Source: Mariniphaga sp. (GTDB lineage Bacteria > Bacteroidota > Bacteroidia > Bacteroidales > Prolixibacteraceae). From it: a stretch of 64,000 nucleotides of DNA. A program made the translations under genes and the position numbers. Under the pieces are notes generated by a model. It was given only the letters and a program-made list of their open reading frames with translations, was not told where the DNA came from and did not search any database. The stretch is taken from positions 1 through 64,000 of the forward strand of contig JAGXGA010000047.1 of the NCBI GenBank assembly GCA_024636975.1, given 5' to 3'. Positions 37,001-47,005 of the stretch are shown one piece after another (within the stretch, counting starts at the first letter, position 1; each line of letters opens with the position of its first letter).

Positions 37001-38731
37001 CTAATCCGACAGTACAATGATCTCACTATCGGTTATCCCGTTTTCATTAAAAGCCTCAATGGTGAAATAATAAGGCTTTTCGGCATGCAGGCTGTTTATG
37101 GTAACCGAGGTGTCGGCATATACCATATAGTTGTGGTACAGCTTATTTTTGTCAGTACCAAAGCTAATATTATAACCTGTTGCATCTTCCGCTTTTTCCC
37201 AGCTGAGTTCGACACTCCTTTTATCACTCTGATTTCTTTCAGCCTTCAAACTATTTATCATTGCCGGCTTCTCTCCATTACTTTTGCCAAATACCCTGAA
37301 ACCGCTGAGCGCAAAGTGCCCTCCCGGGACTTCAATATTGGTGATTTTAATGAACCTGCATGCTACACTGTTCTCCAGCCGGATGTAATCGTGTGTATTG
37401 TCGTTTGTGTTATCCGATTTATCGGCCACGATCTCCCAGTTACTGCCGTCATTGGAATACTCTAAAATATATTGGTGGCGCAGGTTTTCCTGCCTGTCGT
37501 AAATTTCGGTATTGTGTTCAGCGAAGTTAATCTGAAGGGCATAAACATCGTATTCTTCGCCCAAATCTAGAATAGCAAATTCGTTTTCATCTCCGCTTTC
37601 AGCAGCCCAGTATGTACGAATATCTTCATCGGTCATATTAGCTGGAGGAAGGGAATCGATCACTGATGATACTTCCACATTCTTATCATAAGAAAGCAAC
37701 ATCCAGCCCGGGAAGATGTCGTCGAAGCCGCTTGCTTTATGCTGAGGGATAACCATCGGGTAATCGCCAAATTTGGTTACCGAATACATTGTTCCGTCGT
37801 CATCGTAAAATACCGGGTACATTCCCAGTCTTCGCTCAAAGACCTGTTTTTGGGAAATGGTAATTGTGCCGATGTGCCAGGCATTCCCATATTCATCTGT
37901 AAAGGAACTTCCGTGACCCGCTCCGGCAGCAAATCCTTCAGGTTTATACACAAACGGATTGTGATCCTGTAACTCAAAAGGACCAAGTGGATTTTGCGAT
38001 ACATATACTCCGTCGGCATAGCTTTTATATTCCGTGCCAGGACCTGAATACTGGAGGTAATAGGTTCTGTCTTTCTTTGTCATCCAGGCTCCCTCGATCC
38101 AGGGCTTTTGGTTCACGAGTGTGTTATAATCGCCGGGAACTTCCCAACCGTGTATTGCAGGATTTTGATGAATCAACTCCTGAGGCTCACCCTTAAATGC
38201 AAAACCGTTCCTGTAATCCACCTCAACGCCGTAGATGGGCTTTTCATTGGAGCACCCCCAGTAAAGGTATACACGGTCATCGTCATCCTTCAGGAAGGCA
38301 GGGTCCCAAACAGGCATATCCAGTTCCTCCACGGCTTGCTGCCATTGGCCACTTAACGGGTTGCCGCTCTTGTAAATGGTGCTTTTTTCATTCGATGAGC
38401 CCATAAAGTATATTGTATCGTTCAAAACAATGGCAGTGGGTGCATATTCTTCCACCGGAATCTGATTGGTTTCTATAAGTGTCCATGAAGCCAGGTCCTT
38501 CGAATGAAAGTAGCCACCCGATTTGGACGCAAAAAGGAAATACCTGTCTTTGAACCACACGATTGAGGGGTCAGCAGCTTCCCTCCTTGAAGGTTCCTCC
38601 GGCATAAACCGGTAACTTAAGTCTATAGGGTTGCAATAGGTAAGTAAATCAGAAGTTGTTTTTTGAAGCGGCTGTGTCTGACAGCCTGTTATTGCTAAAA
38701 GAAGGATGAATGCCGCTAATAATGATCGCAT
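37001..38731 (-). CDS. GH43-like family glycoside hydrolase lipoprotein with F5/8-type C and Fn3 domains
   Basis: ADPSIVWFKDRYFLFAS...MPVWDPAFLKDDDDRVYLYWGCSN...GAGHGSSF; C-terminal discoidin-like and Fn3. Confidence 0.85.
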   Translation of the reverse strand: MRSLLAAFILLLAITGCQTQPLQKTTSDLLTYCNPIDLSYRFMPEEPSRREAADPSIVWFKDRYFLFASKSGGYFHSKDLASWTLIETNQIPVEEYAPTAIVLNDTIYFMGSSNEKSTIYKSGNPLSGQWQQAVEELDMPVWDPAFLKDDDDRVYLYWGCSNEKPIYGVEVDYRNGFAFKGEPQELIHQNPAIHGWEVPGDYNTLVNQKPWIEGAWMTKKDRTYYLQYSGPGTEYKSYADGVYVSQNPLGPFELQDHNPFVYKPEGFAAGAGHGSSFTDEYGNAWHIGTITISQKQVFERRLGMYPVFYDDDGTMYSVTKFGDYPMVIPQHKASGFDDIFPGWMLLSYDKNVEVSSVIDSLPPANMTDEDIRTYWAAESGDENEFAILDLGEEYDVYALQINFAEHNTEIYDRQENLRHQYILEYSNDGSNWEIVADKSDNTNDNTHDYIRLENSVACRFIKITNIEVPGGHFALSGFRVFGKSNGEKPAMINSLKAERNQSDKRSVELSWEKAEDATGYNISFGTDKNKLYHNYMVYADTSVTINSLHAEKPYYFTIEAFNENGITDSEIIVLSD

Positions 38732-38965
38732 TTATTTTTGATTTTGGTTAATATTCTGTTTCTAATAGAATCAGGCAGCAAAGTAGAAATCAACCTGACC
38801 GGATTTATTTCAGGCAAAGATAATTTTTTAATATTTATGCTGTAAACTATTTCGGGGACACATGGGACAGGTGGGACAAGCTGAAATAATAATCTTGGAA
38901 TCATAAAAGACAGAGGTTTTTATTCAACAGACAATGCCGGTTTCTGCCAGGAATCCTTCATGGTA

Positions 38966-39844
38966 TTATGCCAGACGCTTTATAACTACAGTTTTAAAAT
39001 CATGCCCTTCAATCGGGTGCACTGTGAGTGCATATCTTTGGTCATCGAGGTACTTTTCAATAAAGGGCAAACCGGGAGCATAATGGAAGGAGCCGCCAAT
39101 TTTCAATGATTGAAGAATCTTCATGTAGGTTTTACCGTATGCCAGGTAGTTTCCATCCTCCCTCAGGTTGTGGTGGCTAAAATGATTGGTGAAACCAAGG
39201 TGGCTGATTACAGTGCCCCATTTGCTCACACCGTAATCGTACTCGAGCCAGTCGGCTGTAAAGAGGTTCGGCCTGGTAAAGCTGAACCGGTCTATGCCAC
39301 AAGCCTCAATACCTTTTGACATGAAGTGGGAAACCAACATTCCCTGTTTGCCGCAGCCGATATCCAGAACAGGCTGTAGAATGTTCTCACTATCTACCTG
39401 AAGGATATCAACCTGAATATGGGCACTGTATTCCGAACACGCAACCGGTTCAATATTTTCACCCGATTCGCCGTAAAGGTTACCTGCAAAAGCATTGTAT
39501 TTTATCAGCCAGTTCCTGAGCCTGACGTAATGCTCATGTGAATCGACTTCTTCGCGTACATCAGCTTTAACAGCTTCAAATAAATCTGCATAAATGCCCC
39601 TAAGCTCCTCCTTCGCTTCGGTGTTGAATGAATAGTACTGATTGACACGGCAGAACTCTTCAAGGGCTTTATAGGTGGTGTAATCAATCAGTACCTGCAG
39701 GGATGCATTGTCCATATCAGTCATTTTACCAACACCCCCTGTTGTTTCGCTGATGAATCTGAACGGTCCAGGCTTATTGTGAAGAATGTTTTTTCCCTGG
39801 TTGAAGGTTATCTGTCTGTCGATGCTTTTTTTGAAATTATCCAT
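38966..39844 (-). CDS. Class I SAM-dependent methyltransferase
   Basis: PVLDIGCGKQGMLVSHFMSKGIEACGIDR. Confidence 0.75.
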   Translation of the reverse strand: MDNFKKSIDRQITFNQGKNILHNKPGPFRFISETTGGVGKMTDMDNASLQVLIDYTTYKALEEFCRVNQYYSFNTEAKEELRGIYADLFEAVKADVREEVDSHEHYVRLRNWLIKYNAFAGNLYGESGENIEPVACSEYSAHIQVDILQVDSENILQPVLDIGCGKQGMLVSHFMSKGIEACGIDRFSFTRPNLFTADWLEYDYGVSKWGTVISHLGFTNHFSHHNLREDGNYLAYGKTYMKILQSLKIGGSFHYAPGLPFIEKYLDDQRYALTVHPIEGHDFKTVVIKRLA

Positions 39845-39970
39845 AAATAAGGGATCAGTCAGCGTCTATATGATTTTTTTTAATTTCATTTCTCTCACTA
39901 CAATAAAGTATTACTGCAGCATGTATATAATTATTTGCTGCATTTCAATTAAGATTGTTTTTTAAGCAAC

Positions 39971-40270
39971 TTATAATTCATCATTTAATCCTTTAACCAA
40001 AATAGTATCACATTCGGCGGCATTTAGTCTGTGCTTTAATATTTCCTGGTAATCAGCCGAATTATACCATGTTTCAAAATCATGTTTGCTGTTAAACCGT
40101 ATTAGTACCAGCCTAGAATAATCGAAAGCTCCTTCAAGAACCAGAGGCGCATTCTCAACCGCTAAATATTCTCCATTGTATTTTTTAAAAACCGCTCCCG
40201 ATTTGTCAATATACTTTTGGTATTCCAACTCATCGTTTATCCTGATACGGGCAATAAAGTAATAACTCAT
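39971..40270 (-). CDS. DUF1330 domain protein
   Basis: YFIARIRINDELEYQKYIDKSGAVFKKYNGEYLA...FEGAFDYSRLVLIRFNS-type pattern. Confidence 0.8.
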   Translation of the reverse strand: MSYYFIARIRINDELEYQKYIDKSGAVFKKYNGEYLAVENAPLVLEGAFDYSRLVLIRFNSKHDFETWYNSADYQEILKHRLNAAECDTILVKGLNDEL

Positions 40271-40320
40271 TAAAATACAGCTTTATTAATTGGAATGATA
40301 GGCAATGGTCTCTCCAAAAT

Positions 40321-40683
40321 TTATTTCAGTTTTACTGCATTCGACTTCATTTCCTCCAAATCTCTTTTTATCTCAGTTACGTGTTTTAAAATTTCACGCA
40401 TAACCGGATTTGATGTTGATGAATTTCGCAGCTCTTCTTCCCTTAACCCAAGGAGGGTATCAATCCGGCCTATAATAAGGGAAAGCAATATAAATACTAA
40501 AAAGATTACGGGCACGGAAAGGAGCATATTATCAAATACCAGCCTTCCCAGGGTGGTTTCCTTATAGGCTTCCAGGAGCACAAAGGCTATCATCAGGAAC
40601 TGGATGTAACCCACATACATTTTAGCCCGGTCGATGTAGATTTTCCATCTTATAAGGGTTCTGCGATCGGTTTTTAGTTTCAT
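40321..40683 (-). CDS. Hypothetical membrane protein
   Basis: Two TM segments; intact ORF between annotated genes on the same strand. Confidence 0.55.
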   Translation of the reverse strand: MKLKTDRRTLIRWKIYIDRAKMYVGYIQFLMIAFVLLEAYKETTLGRLVFDNMLLSVPVIFLVFILLSLIIGRIDTLLGLREEELRNSSTSNPVMREILKHVTEIKRDLEEMKSNAVKLK

Positions 40684-40722
40684 AATACATATGGTTTTAT
40701 AAATTAAATTCCATTGGTCCGG

Positions 40723-41622
40723 CTAAGGGTAAATGATGTATTCCCCCTCAATCCGGCTAATTGCCCCTCCCCCAAACCACACCCGCTGGTTATCGTTTTC
40801 ATCGGCCTTCTTCTGCAGCTTCACCACGTTGTATTGTTCCCACTTCCCGTTTTGCTCAATTGTAATTGTTTCATTCTTCCAAAGGTCATTGTTTAACAGG
40901 TAATACCCGAATGCTGAATTGCCTGAGCCTGTCGCAGGGTCTTCAATATAGCCAAAGGTGGGGGCAAATACACGAGTCCGGTAGTCATTCGTTTTTTCAT
41001 AGACGTCGGGTGTAAACACTTCTATAATGTCGACCCCCGACTTATAGCAAAAGTCCTTCAGTTCATCCAGATCGGGTTGAATGCCCAGGATTGAATCAAG
41101 TGTGGAAATAGGTACAACCAGAGTTTCCAGTCCGGCATTGATAATAGTTATTGGCAACCTGCTGTTAATTTCCGATTCATTTATTCTAAGCTTTGCAGCT
41201 ATTTCGGAAATATCGGGTACATTGTTATTCTCAACCGGATCAGGTGACATAACAAACACCGAATCATCCGATTTAATTCTGTTTTCAACCATTAGCCTGC
41301 CCCTGTTTGTATTTATCTGATAGCTTTCATGAGCAGTAGGTTCATTTGTTTTAACGATGTCGTACATGGTGGCAATGGTTACATGCCCGCAGAAATCAAG
41401 TTCCCGTTCCGATGAGTAGTACTTTAAATCATACTCATTCTCCGAAACAGGTGTTGCATACCCAACTTCGCTTACAAATCCCTTCATCTCTTTCGCTATC
41501 TGTAACATTTCCGTGGCCGACAATTCGCCCGGTTCATCCAGCCAAATGCATCCGGCAGGGTTTCCTTCCGACTTACCTGTAGCAAAAGCATCTATTTTTT
41601 TAAATTTTATTCGTTTCATCAT
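40723..41622 (-). CDS. PhzF family isomerase
   Basis: KKIDAFATGKSEGNPAGCIWLD...ELDFCGHVTIAT...VFAPTFGYIEDPATGSGNSAFGYYL. Confidence 0.9.
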   Translation of the reverse strand: MMKRIKFKKIDAFATGKSEGNPAGCIWLDEPGELSATEMLQIAKEMKGFVSEVGYATPVSENEYDLKYYSSERELDFCGHVTIATMYDIVKTNEPTAHESYQINTNRGRLMVENRIKSDDSVFVMSPDPVENNNVPDISEIAAKLRINESEINSRLPITIINAGLETLVVPISTLDSILGIQPDLDELKDFCYKSGVDIIEVFTPDVYEKTNDYRTRVFAPTFGYIEDPATGSGNSAFGYYLLNNDLWKNETITIEQNGKWEQYNVVKLQKKADENDNQRVWFGGGAISRIEGEYIIYP

Positions 41623-41699
41623 TATTGTTTTTTGGGGTTTCTCCTGTTATTATTTCAACTTTTCATCTCTTCAATTCCATTTAAACCTATTCAGTACGA

Positions 41700-42767
41700 C
41701 TAGTACTTCCTGTTTTTTATGTCTTTTTTAATGTAATCCTTTACTACTTTGCCAAACATTTTCTCCTTCTTTCGCCGTTCGGCAGCTGTAGTTTCGAAAT
41801 GTGCCCTCTCCCGCTCCATTTTCAGGTAGTTTTCATATGCGTTGCTGTCCAGCTCCCCTTTCTCCACTGCTTCAAGCACGGCACAGCCGGTTTCAGTGAT
41901 GTGAGTACAGTCTTTGAACCTGCAATGCTTCGACAGTTCCGTAATTTTATCGAATGCCGTTTCCAGTCCACCGGCAGCATCGGCAATGCCCACTTCCCGC
42001 ATACCCGGATTGTCAATAAGTATTCCCCCGTTATCCAGTACAATCAACTCCCGGTGGCTGGTAATGTGCCTGCCCTTGCCTGTGCTTTTACTTATGTCGT
42101 TGGTTTTCATTACCGACCTGCCCGACAAGTTGTTTAATAAGGTAGACTTTCCCACTCCCGACGACCCCAGCATGCAATAGGTCTTACCCTTTTCAATTAG
42201 TTGACTTAAGGCTTCGTACCCGCTCTGCGTCTCGTTGCTGATGGCAATAACAGGCACATGCTCTAGCCGACGCCTGATGTTATCTGTTAATTCCAGGAGT
42301 CTTGCTTCTTCTGCCAGGTCGGTTTTGGTAAGCACAATTACCGGGCTTACTTTCGACGACCAGCAAATTGCCAGGTAGCGTTCCAGCCGGTTGATGTTAA
42401 AGTCGCGGTCGACTGCCTGCACCAAAAAAGCAAAGTCGATGTTGGTTGCTATTACCTGTATTTCGCCCGATTGCCCCACAGCCTGCCGCTTAATAAGAGA
42501 GAAGCGCGGAAGTATTTTATGAATAATAGCGAACTCATCATCGAGAACGGCCAGCACCACCCAATCGCCCACGGCCGGAAAGTCTTCCCTGCCCTGAGCC
42601 GTATAACGCATATTGCCGGTAATCTCGGCTTCGTATTCGCCCGTTTCTGTTTTAACAATGTACCGTTCCTTGTGCTCCGATACCACCCTTCCCGGTTCAA
42701 AATCTTCAGGAATCTGTTCCTTCTCCCACTTAAGGCTGTTGTTGTATCCCAGGTCTTCCAGTTTCAT
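41700..42767 (-). CDS. rsgA: Ribosome small subunit-dependent GTPase A
   Basis: YCMLGSSGVGKSTLLNNL, circularly permuted GTPase, zinc region CRFKDCTHITETGCAV. Confidence 0.93.
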   Translation of the reverse strand: MKLEDLGYNNSLKWEKEQIPEDFEPGRVVSEHKERYIVKTETGEYEAEITGNMRYTAQGREDFPAVGDWVVLAVLDDEFAIIHKILPRFSLIKRQAVGQSGEIQVIATNIDFAFLVQAVDRDFNINRLERYLAICWSSKVSPVIVLTKTDLAEEARLLELTDNIRRRLEHVPVIAISNETQSGYEALSQLIEKGKTYCMLGSSGVGKSTLLNNLSGRSVMKTNDISKSTGKGRHITSHRELIVLDNGGILIDNPGMREVGIADAAGGLETAFDKITELSKHCRFKDCTHITETGCAVLEAVEKGELDSNAYENYLKMERERAHFETTAAERRKKEKMFGKVVKDYIKKDIKNRKY

Positions 42768-43005
42768 TTCAGTGCATTTTTATCCTTACATAATTTGTTT
42801 AACTATTCCCTTCCCGGCAATGTATTAGCATCATGCCGTTTAGTAATTTAAAGTTAACGATAAAAATTTAACCGAGCCTGTTTTTTGTTGATTCTGCTTT
42901 GAGTTGCACTAAAATGACATTTCCTGTCTTTTTTTATTAACATTTAGGCTATCAACCCTAAACTTCATTGTCGATTGACATTAGTCTGAATATGAATATT
43001 TTTGA

Positions 43006-44205
43006 TTATTCATTATATGGAGTGTAGCCTTCCCAGAACCATGGCGTGAAAGTATCCCCAATTCCAATTTCCAATACTTCTTTGAAAATGCTTTCTGCAT
43101 TATCGCTGTTTGACATTAATAGAATACCCATATCTTTTTCAGGAAAGATCACGGAATAATGTTGAAATCCCTCTCCGTGTCCTTCTTTAAAATAACCATG
43201 TCCGTGAGGAGTTGTGAATATCCCCCATCCTAATCCATAGCTTAAATTAATTTCATCATTCTCATTGGTTTTTTCCAGCGACAGTTCCCCAAATTGCTTT
43301 TTTGAAGTTATAGTTATATTTGGGTCAAACATCGATGCCGTCACAGGTGAACTGTCTGATTACAAGGATAGTATATGCTCCATAAATTTTGAATAATCTG
43401 CCGGTGTTGTACTCATCGATCCTGCTGCCGCTACTTCATCCGAAACATCCTTTTTAATTACTTTCTGTTCTGTTGTATGGCCGTTGCAATATTTGTTTTC
43501 AAAACGCTGTTGTCCAATGTAACTTGTCATATCCATTTTTAAAGGGTCAAAAATTCGTTCCCGTGCCAACTGCTCCAATCCTTTTCCCGTAATTTCTTCA
43601 ATGACATATTGCAATAACATCATTCCTTCACCAGAGTAACTGTATTGGGTTCCGGGGTCGAAGTAAAAGTGAATTTTCCCTTCCGGGGTGAATTCATTTG
43701 TCCGGCTTATCCATCTCCAGTTAGGTAATCCGGTAGTGTGAGAAAGGCACATTCTTGCAGTAATTTTTTTGTACCTTTCATCATCTGCCAAATTCGTAAA
43801 GCCCCGCCATTCTTTTTCAAATTTCATTTCAGGAATGGGTACATCCAAATACTCCTGTATAGGTTTATCAAGGTCAATAATTCCTTCGTGTGCAAGCTCT
43901 GCTACAAGATATCCAAAAACCGATTTGCTTAAAGAGGCTCCGTAAAATACATCTTCCACTTCAAGACTGTCTTTCAAATTATAATTCGAATAGCCAAATG
44001 CTTTTTGATAAACCACAGTGTCACGGTTGAAGATTGTTAAAGAAAAACCAGTAACCTTTGCCGTATCGACAAGCGTTTGTACCTTTTTATCGAGTTCCGA
44101 ATAAAGTATCTGGGAACCATCCAAACGATAAACTCGTTGGTTACCCTTTTGTAGGGAGAATCCAAAAAGAAAAATAGCAACGAAAATGTATATTGAGTAT
44201 TTCAT
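43006..44205 (-). pseudogene. Serine hydrolase (beta-lactamase class C family) interrupted by in-frame TAA at 43360-43362
   Basis: GASLSKSVFGYL (SxxK), YSYSGEGM; ORFs 43360-44205 and 43006-43344 share frame: MEHILSL*SDSSPVTASMFDPN. Confidence 0.85.
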
Positions 44206-44517
44206 TTTTTATAATTCTTACAGATTAATCTTTTGAAAGTTTGAAACCACGAAATCTGATTCTTTACCGGAGCTCAATAATCAAAATTATGCTGTTTTAA
44301 TTTTACTTTTCTGTCTTCAAAGTATAAGTTATACCTGCAGATTCATAATTGAATAAAGAAAAATTTGTAAACTTCATCGTTATCTGCACCGCCTTCGAGT
44401 ATCCGGTATCCTGCCCTGATGCCTGGTCTGTCAGATAACTTAAACATTCCGGCTATCAGTAAATCTTCGGCTCTGCCTTGGGGTATATGCCCGGTATGAG
44501 CATGTGCACAAATAATG

Positions 44518-45486
44518 TTAGCGGGTCGTTGTTCTCTTGTCTTTTGTTTCGTCAGTGTTTTTTATTTGTTCAATTGCTTGTTTTACTGAAACTGCATTCA
44601 GTGTCGGTTTATAATTAAAATAGTCATTGAATTTAGTGCTGTCAAAGAAATAGTCTCTGTCGTATTGATAGTTCATTTCCGCGAGTTCACTCATTACCGG
44701 AACAAACAGACCAAGACTTCTAAGCAGCCAATTAGGAAGAACGGTATAATTATTTTTCGTTTCCATTGCAGAAGCAAAAAGGTTTATCCAACCTTCACCT
44801 GTAATTCTCTGCGGGTCAGTTGGCAAATTCCAAATCTGATTGAAGGCTTGTGGAGTATTTCCGAGTAAAGCTGTTCCTTTGGAAAGGTCTGGAACATAAC
44901 CCACTGAGTGAACTACTTTGGAATTACAGAACCATTGTGCTTTTTTGCCTTTTACAAGGTTATCGTATATAAGGTTTATCAGTATGCTATTGGCTTTTGA
45001 TGTACCACCAAAGAAATCAGGTGCTCTTGCAACGATTGCCTGCAAATTGTTTTTGTCAATACTCTCCAGAATGAGTCTGTCAACTTCTGCACGGATTTCA
45101 CCTTTCTTGCTTGTTGGGCTTATTGGTGAATTTTCTGTTATGTGATTTACATTATCACCACCAATAGCATATACATTGTCGAAAAATACAAGCTTAGAAT
45201 TATATTCTAAACAAGCTGCAATAACGTTTTGCATAAAAGGTATCCAAATTTGTTTCCATACTTTTGTCTTATAGGGAAAACCAATTGTTACATAAGTAAT
45301 TTTTGAACCTTCTATCGCTTTAAAAACGTCATCCTTTTTGGTAAGGTCAGCAGGAAATAAACTGTCCGTTGAATTTACCTTGACAGGATTTCTGTTTACC
45401 AGTCTTATATCTGATGTGTAATCCTTCAAGGCTTTGGCGAGTTCAATGCCTATTGCCCCACCTGCTCCTAAAATTGTTTGCTTCAT
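44518..45486 (-). CDS. NAD(P)-dependent epimerase/NmrA-like protein
   Basis: MKQTILGAGGAIGIELAKALKDYTSDIRLVNRNP. Confidence 0.82.
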   Translation of the reverse strand: MKQTILGAGGAIGIELAKALKDYTSDIRLVNRNPVKVNSTDSLFPADLTKKDDVFKAIEGSKITYVTIGFPYKTKVWKQIWIPFMQNVIAACLEYNSKLVFFDNVYAIGGDNVNHITENSPISPTSKKGEIRAEVDRLILESIDKNNLQAIVARAPDFFGGTSKANSILINLIYDNLVKGKKAQWFCNSKVVHSVGYVPDLSKGTALLGNTPQAFNQIWNLPTDPQRITGEGWINLFASAMETKNNYTVLPNWLLRSLGLFVPVMSELAEMNYQYDRDYFFDSTKFNDYFNYKPTLNAVSVKQAIEQIKNTDETKDKRTTTR

Positions 45487-45689
45487 ATTGTCGTGTTCAT
45501 AATTGCACTTTGGGTGTGCCCGGAATGAGCATTTGCACACTTTACTGTAAGCTCTGAAAAAATGTTGAGAAATACAAATATTCAGGAATAAACATTAAAA
45601 ATGTAGCAAGAAATATTTTAAGTGGGTTTAAAGCCCATTACTGGAACCCTGCAATTAAACCTGTTAATTGGGATGAGACTAGTGCCCCC

Positions 45690-45790
45690 GGTTTCCTGAT
45701 GACCTAACGAACCGTCGGACAGCTGACGGATGGTGTGAGAGCTTCTCCCTGTCAGCGTATGCTGGCAGGGCAGGCTACCCGGTTGCCAAC
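45690..45790 (+). other. Possible degenerate group II intron 3'-end (domain V/VI-like) remnant
   Basis: GAACCGTCGGACAGCTGACGGATGGTGTGAGAG resembles GAACCGCCG...CGGTGGTGTGAGAG; followed by CCCTGTCAGC..GCTGGCAGGG hairpin. Confidence 0.35.
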
Positions 45791-45829
45791 AGTGCTTTTT
45801 AATTTGTAACAAAATTTAGTTATAAAAAA

Positions 45830-46117
45830 TTAAAGTATATTTTTCAAATCCTGCATTCCAACAATAGCCATTATCTCAACCATATTATCATTAATTCTGA
45901 AATATATAGTGTCAGAGCCACAAGGGCATCTTCTATAGCCTTCTTTTAAATAATCCACTGATTCAAATGAAAATGGCCTTTGGGCAATTATTTCAAAATA
46001 ATCAAAAAATGAATCAAAGTATTTGTCTGCTTGAGTTATTCCAAACTTTTTGACCCCAAAATGATGAATGCGAATCAAATCCTCTTTTGCTGCATTACTT
46101 AACCTATATTCAGCCAT
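45830..46117 (-). CDS. RelE/ParE-type toxin
   Basis: MAEYRLSNAAKEDLIRIHHFGVKKFGITQADKYFDSFFDYFEIIAQRPF. Confidence 0.85.
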   Translation of the reverse strand: MAEYRLSNAAKEDLIRIHHFGVKKFGITQADKYFDSFFDYFEIIAQRPFSFESVDYLKEGYRRCPCGSDTIYFRINDNMVEIMAIVGMQDLKNIL

Positions 46118-46349
46118 TAAGTAACGACTTTGACTGTTTTAAAATTTGTTCTTTGGTGTCATTTGTAAATCCACTTCTTTCGGATGATTCTAGTTTTCCC
46201 CTAATCCAGTCAATTTGAGCATGTTGTTTACGAGCCTGTCTAATCAAATCATTTACAAGTTCACTTTTACTGGAATATTCCTCGTTATCTATTTGAGCTT
46301 TTAACCATTCATCATTTGGTTTCGTGAAAGATATACTTTGTCTTGGCAT
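46110..46349 (-). CDS. ParD-type antitoxin
   Basis: SISFTKPNDEWLKAQIDNEEYSSKSELVNDLIRQAR; overlaps toxin start. Confidence 0.85.
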   Translation of the reverse strand: MPRQSISFTKPNDEWLKAQIDNEEYSSKSELVNDLIRQARKQHAQIDWIRGKLESSERSGFTNDTKEQILKQSKSLLNG

Positions 46350-46454
46350 AGCATTATATTTTTGATGTAAAAATACACCAATTATGAATCATATGCAACT
46401 ATTTTTGTATTGAGTAATTGTTGGCAGGGCAGGCTAACCGATTGGCAAGAGATT

Positions 46455-46590
46455 CTATTTTCCTCTATCCACCCAGTTTTCAATTTTTATATTAGAAATT
46501 CTTTCAAATTCGCTCACGTTTTCAGTAATCATTATCAGGTCATTTTCAACTGCACTACATCCAAACATTGGTATCAAGTAGATAGTTCAT
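46455..46590 (-). pseudogene. Internally deleted VapC-like PIN toxin
   Basis: N-term MNYLLDTNVW fused out of frame to PIN C-term NDLIMITENVSEFERISNIKIENWVDRGK. Confidence 0.7.
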
Positions 46591-46829
46591 TAAAATTCCA
46601 GGTTATCTTGTTTATTAACTCTTGAATTTCTAATTTCTTTAATTATTTCATCAGAATCTCTAGAGTCTTCCCATGCTCCTGATAAGTCTTTCAGGCTGAT
46701 TGTTGTTTTTTTCTTGTCTTCTATTGATTCTGTCAACTTTATAATGAGTCTCTTCTTAGAGCCATTGTCTAAGCGTGAAAGAAAACCAAAGTATTTATCA
46801 ATTGTCCTGTTTGTCAGTACTAATCCCAT
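46590..46829 (-). CDS. Antitoxin-like protein partnering the PIN remnant
   Basis: ISLKDLSGAWEDSRDSDEIIKEIRNSR; overlaps ATG of PIN remnant. Confidence 0.6.
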   Translation of the reverse strand: MGLVLTNRTIDKYFGFLSRLDNGSKKRLIIKLTESIEDKKKTTISLKDLSGAWEDSRDSDEIIKEIRNSRVNKQDNLEF

Positions 46830-47005
46830 AATTTATTTTTTTTAAAAGATACAAATTTCTGTTAAAAACCATATTTATTGCGATTTGTGGAATGAGAATA
46901 CATGACTGAATTATGCAAGGCCACCGCTATGAAATCCTGCTTTCTTAATTCTGCCTATTGTAGTTCTTAACAATTATCATTTTCCCGTTATATATCATTG
47001 ACGAT

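Noticed and set aside
45618-45812. 64-aa minus ORF near the intron-like segment
   Set aside because: Covers structured non-coding sequence with no protein-family resemblance.
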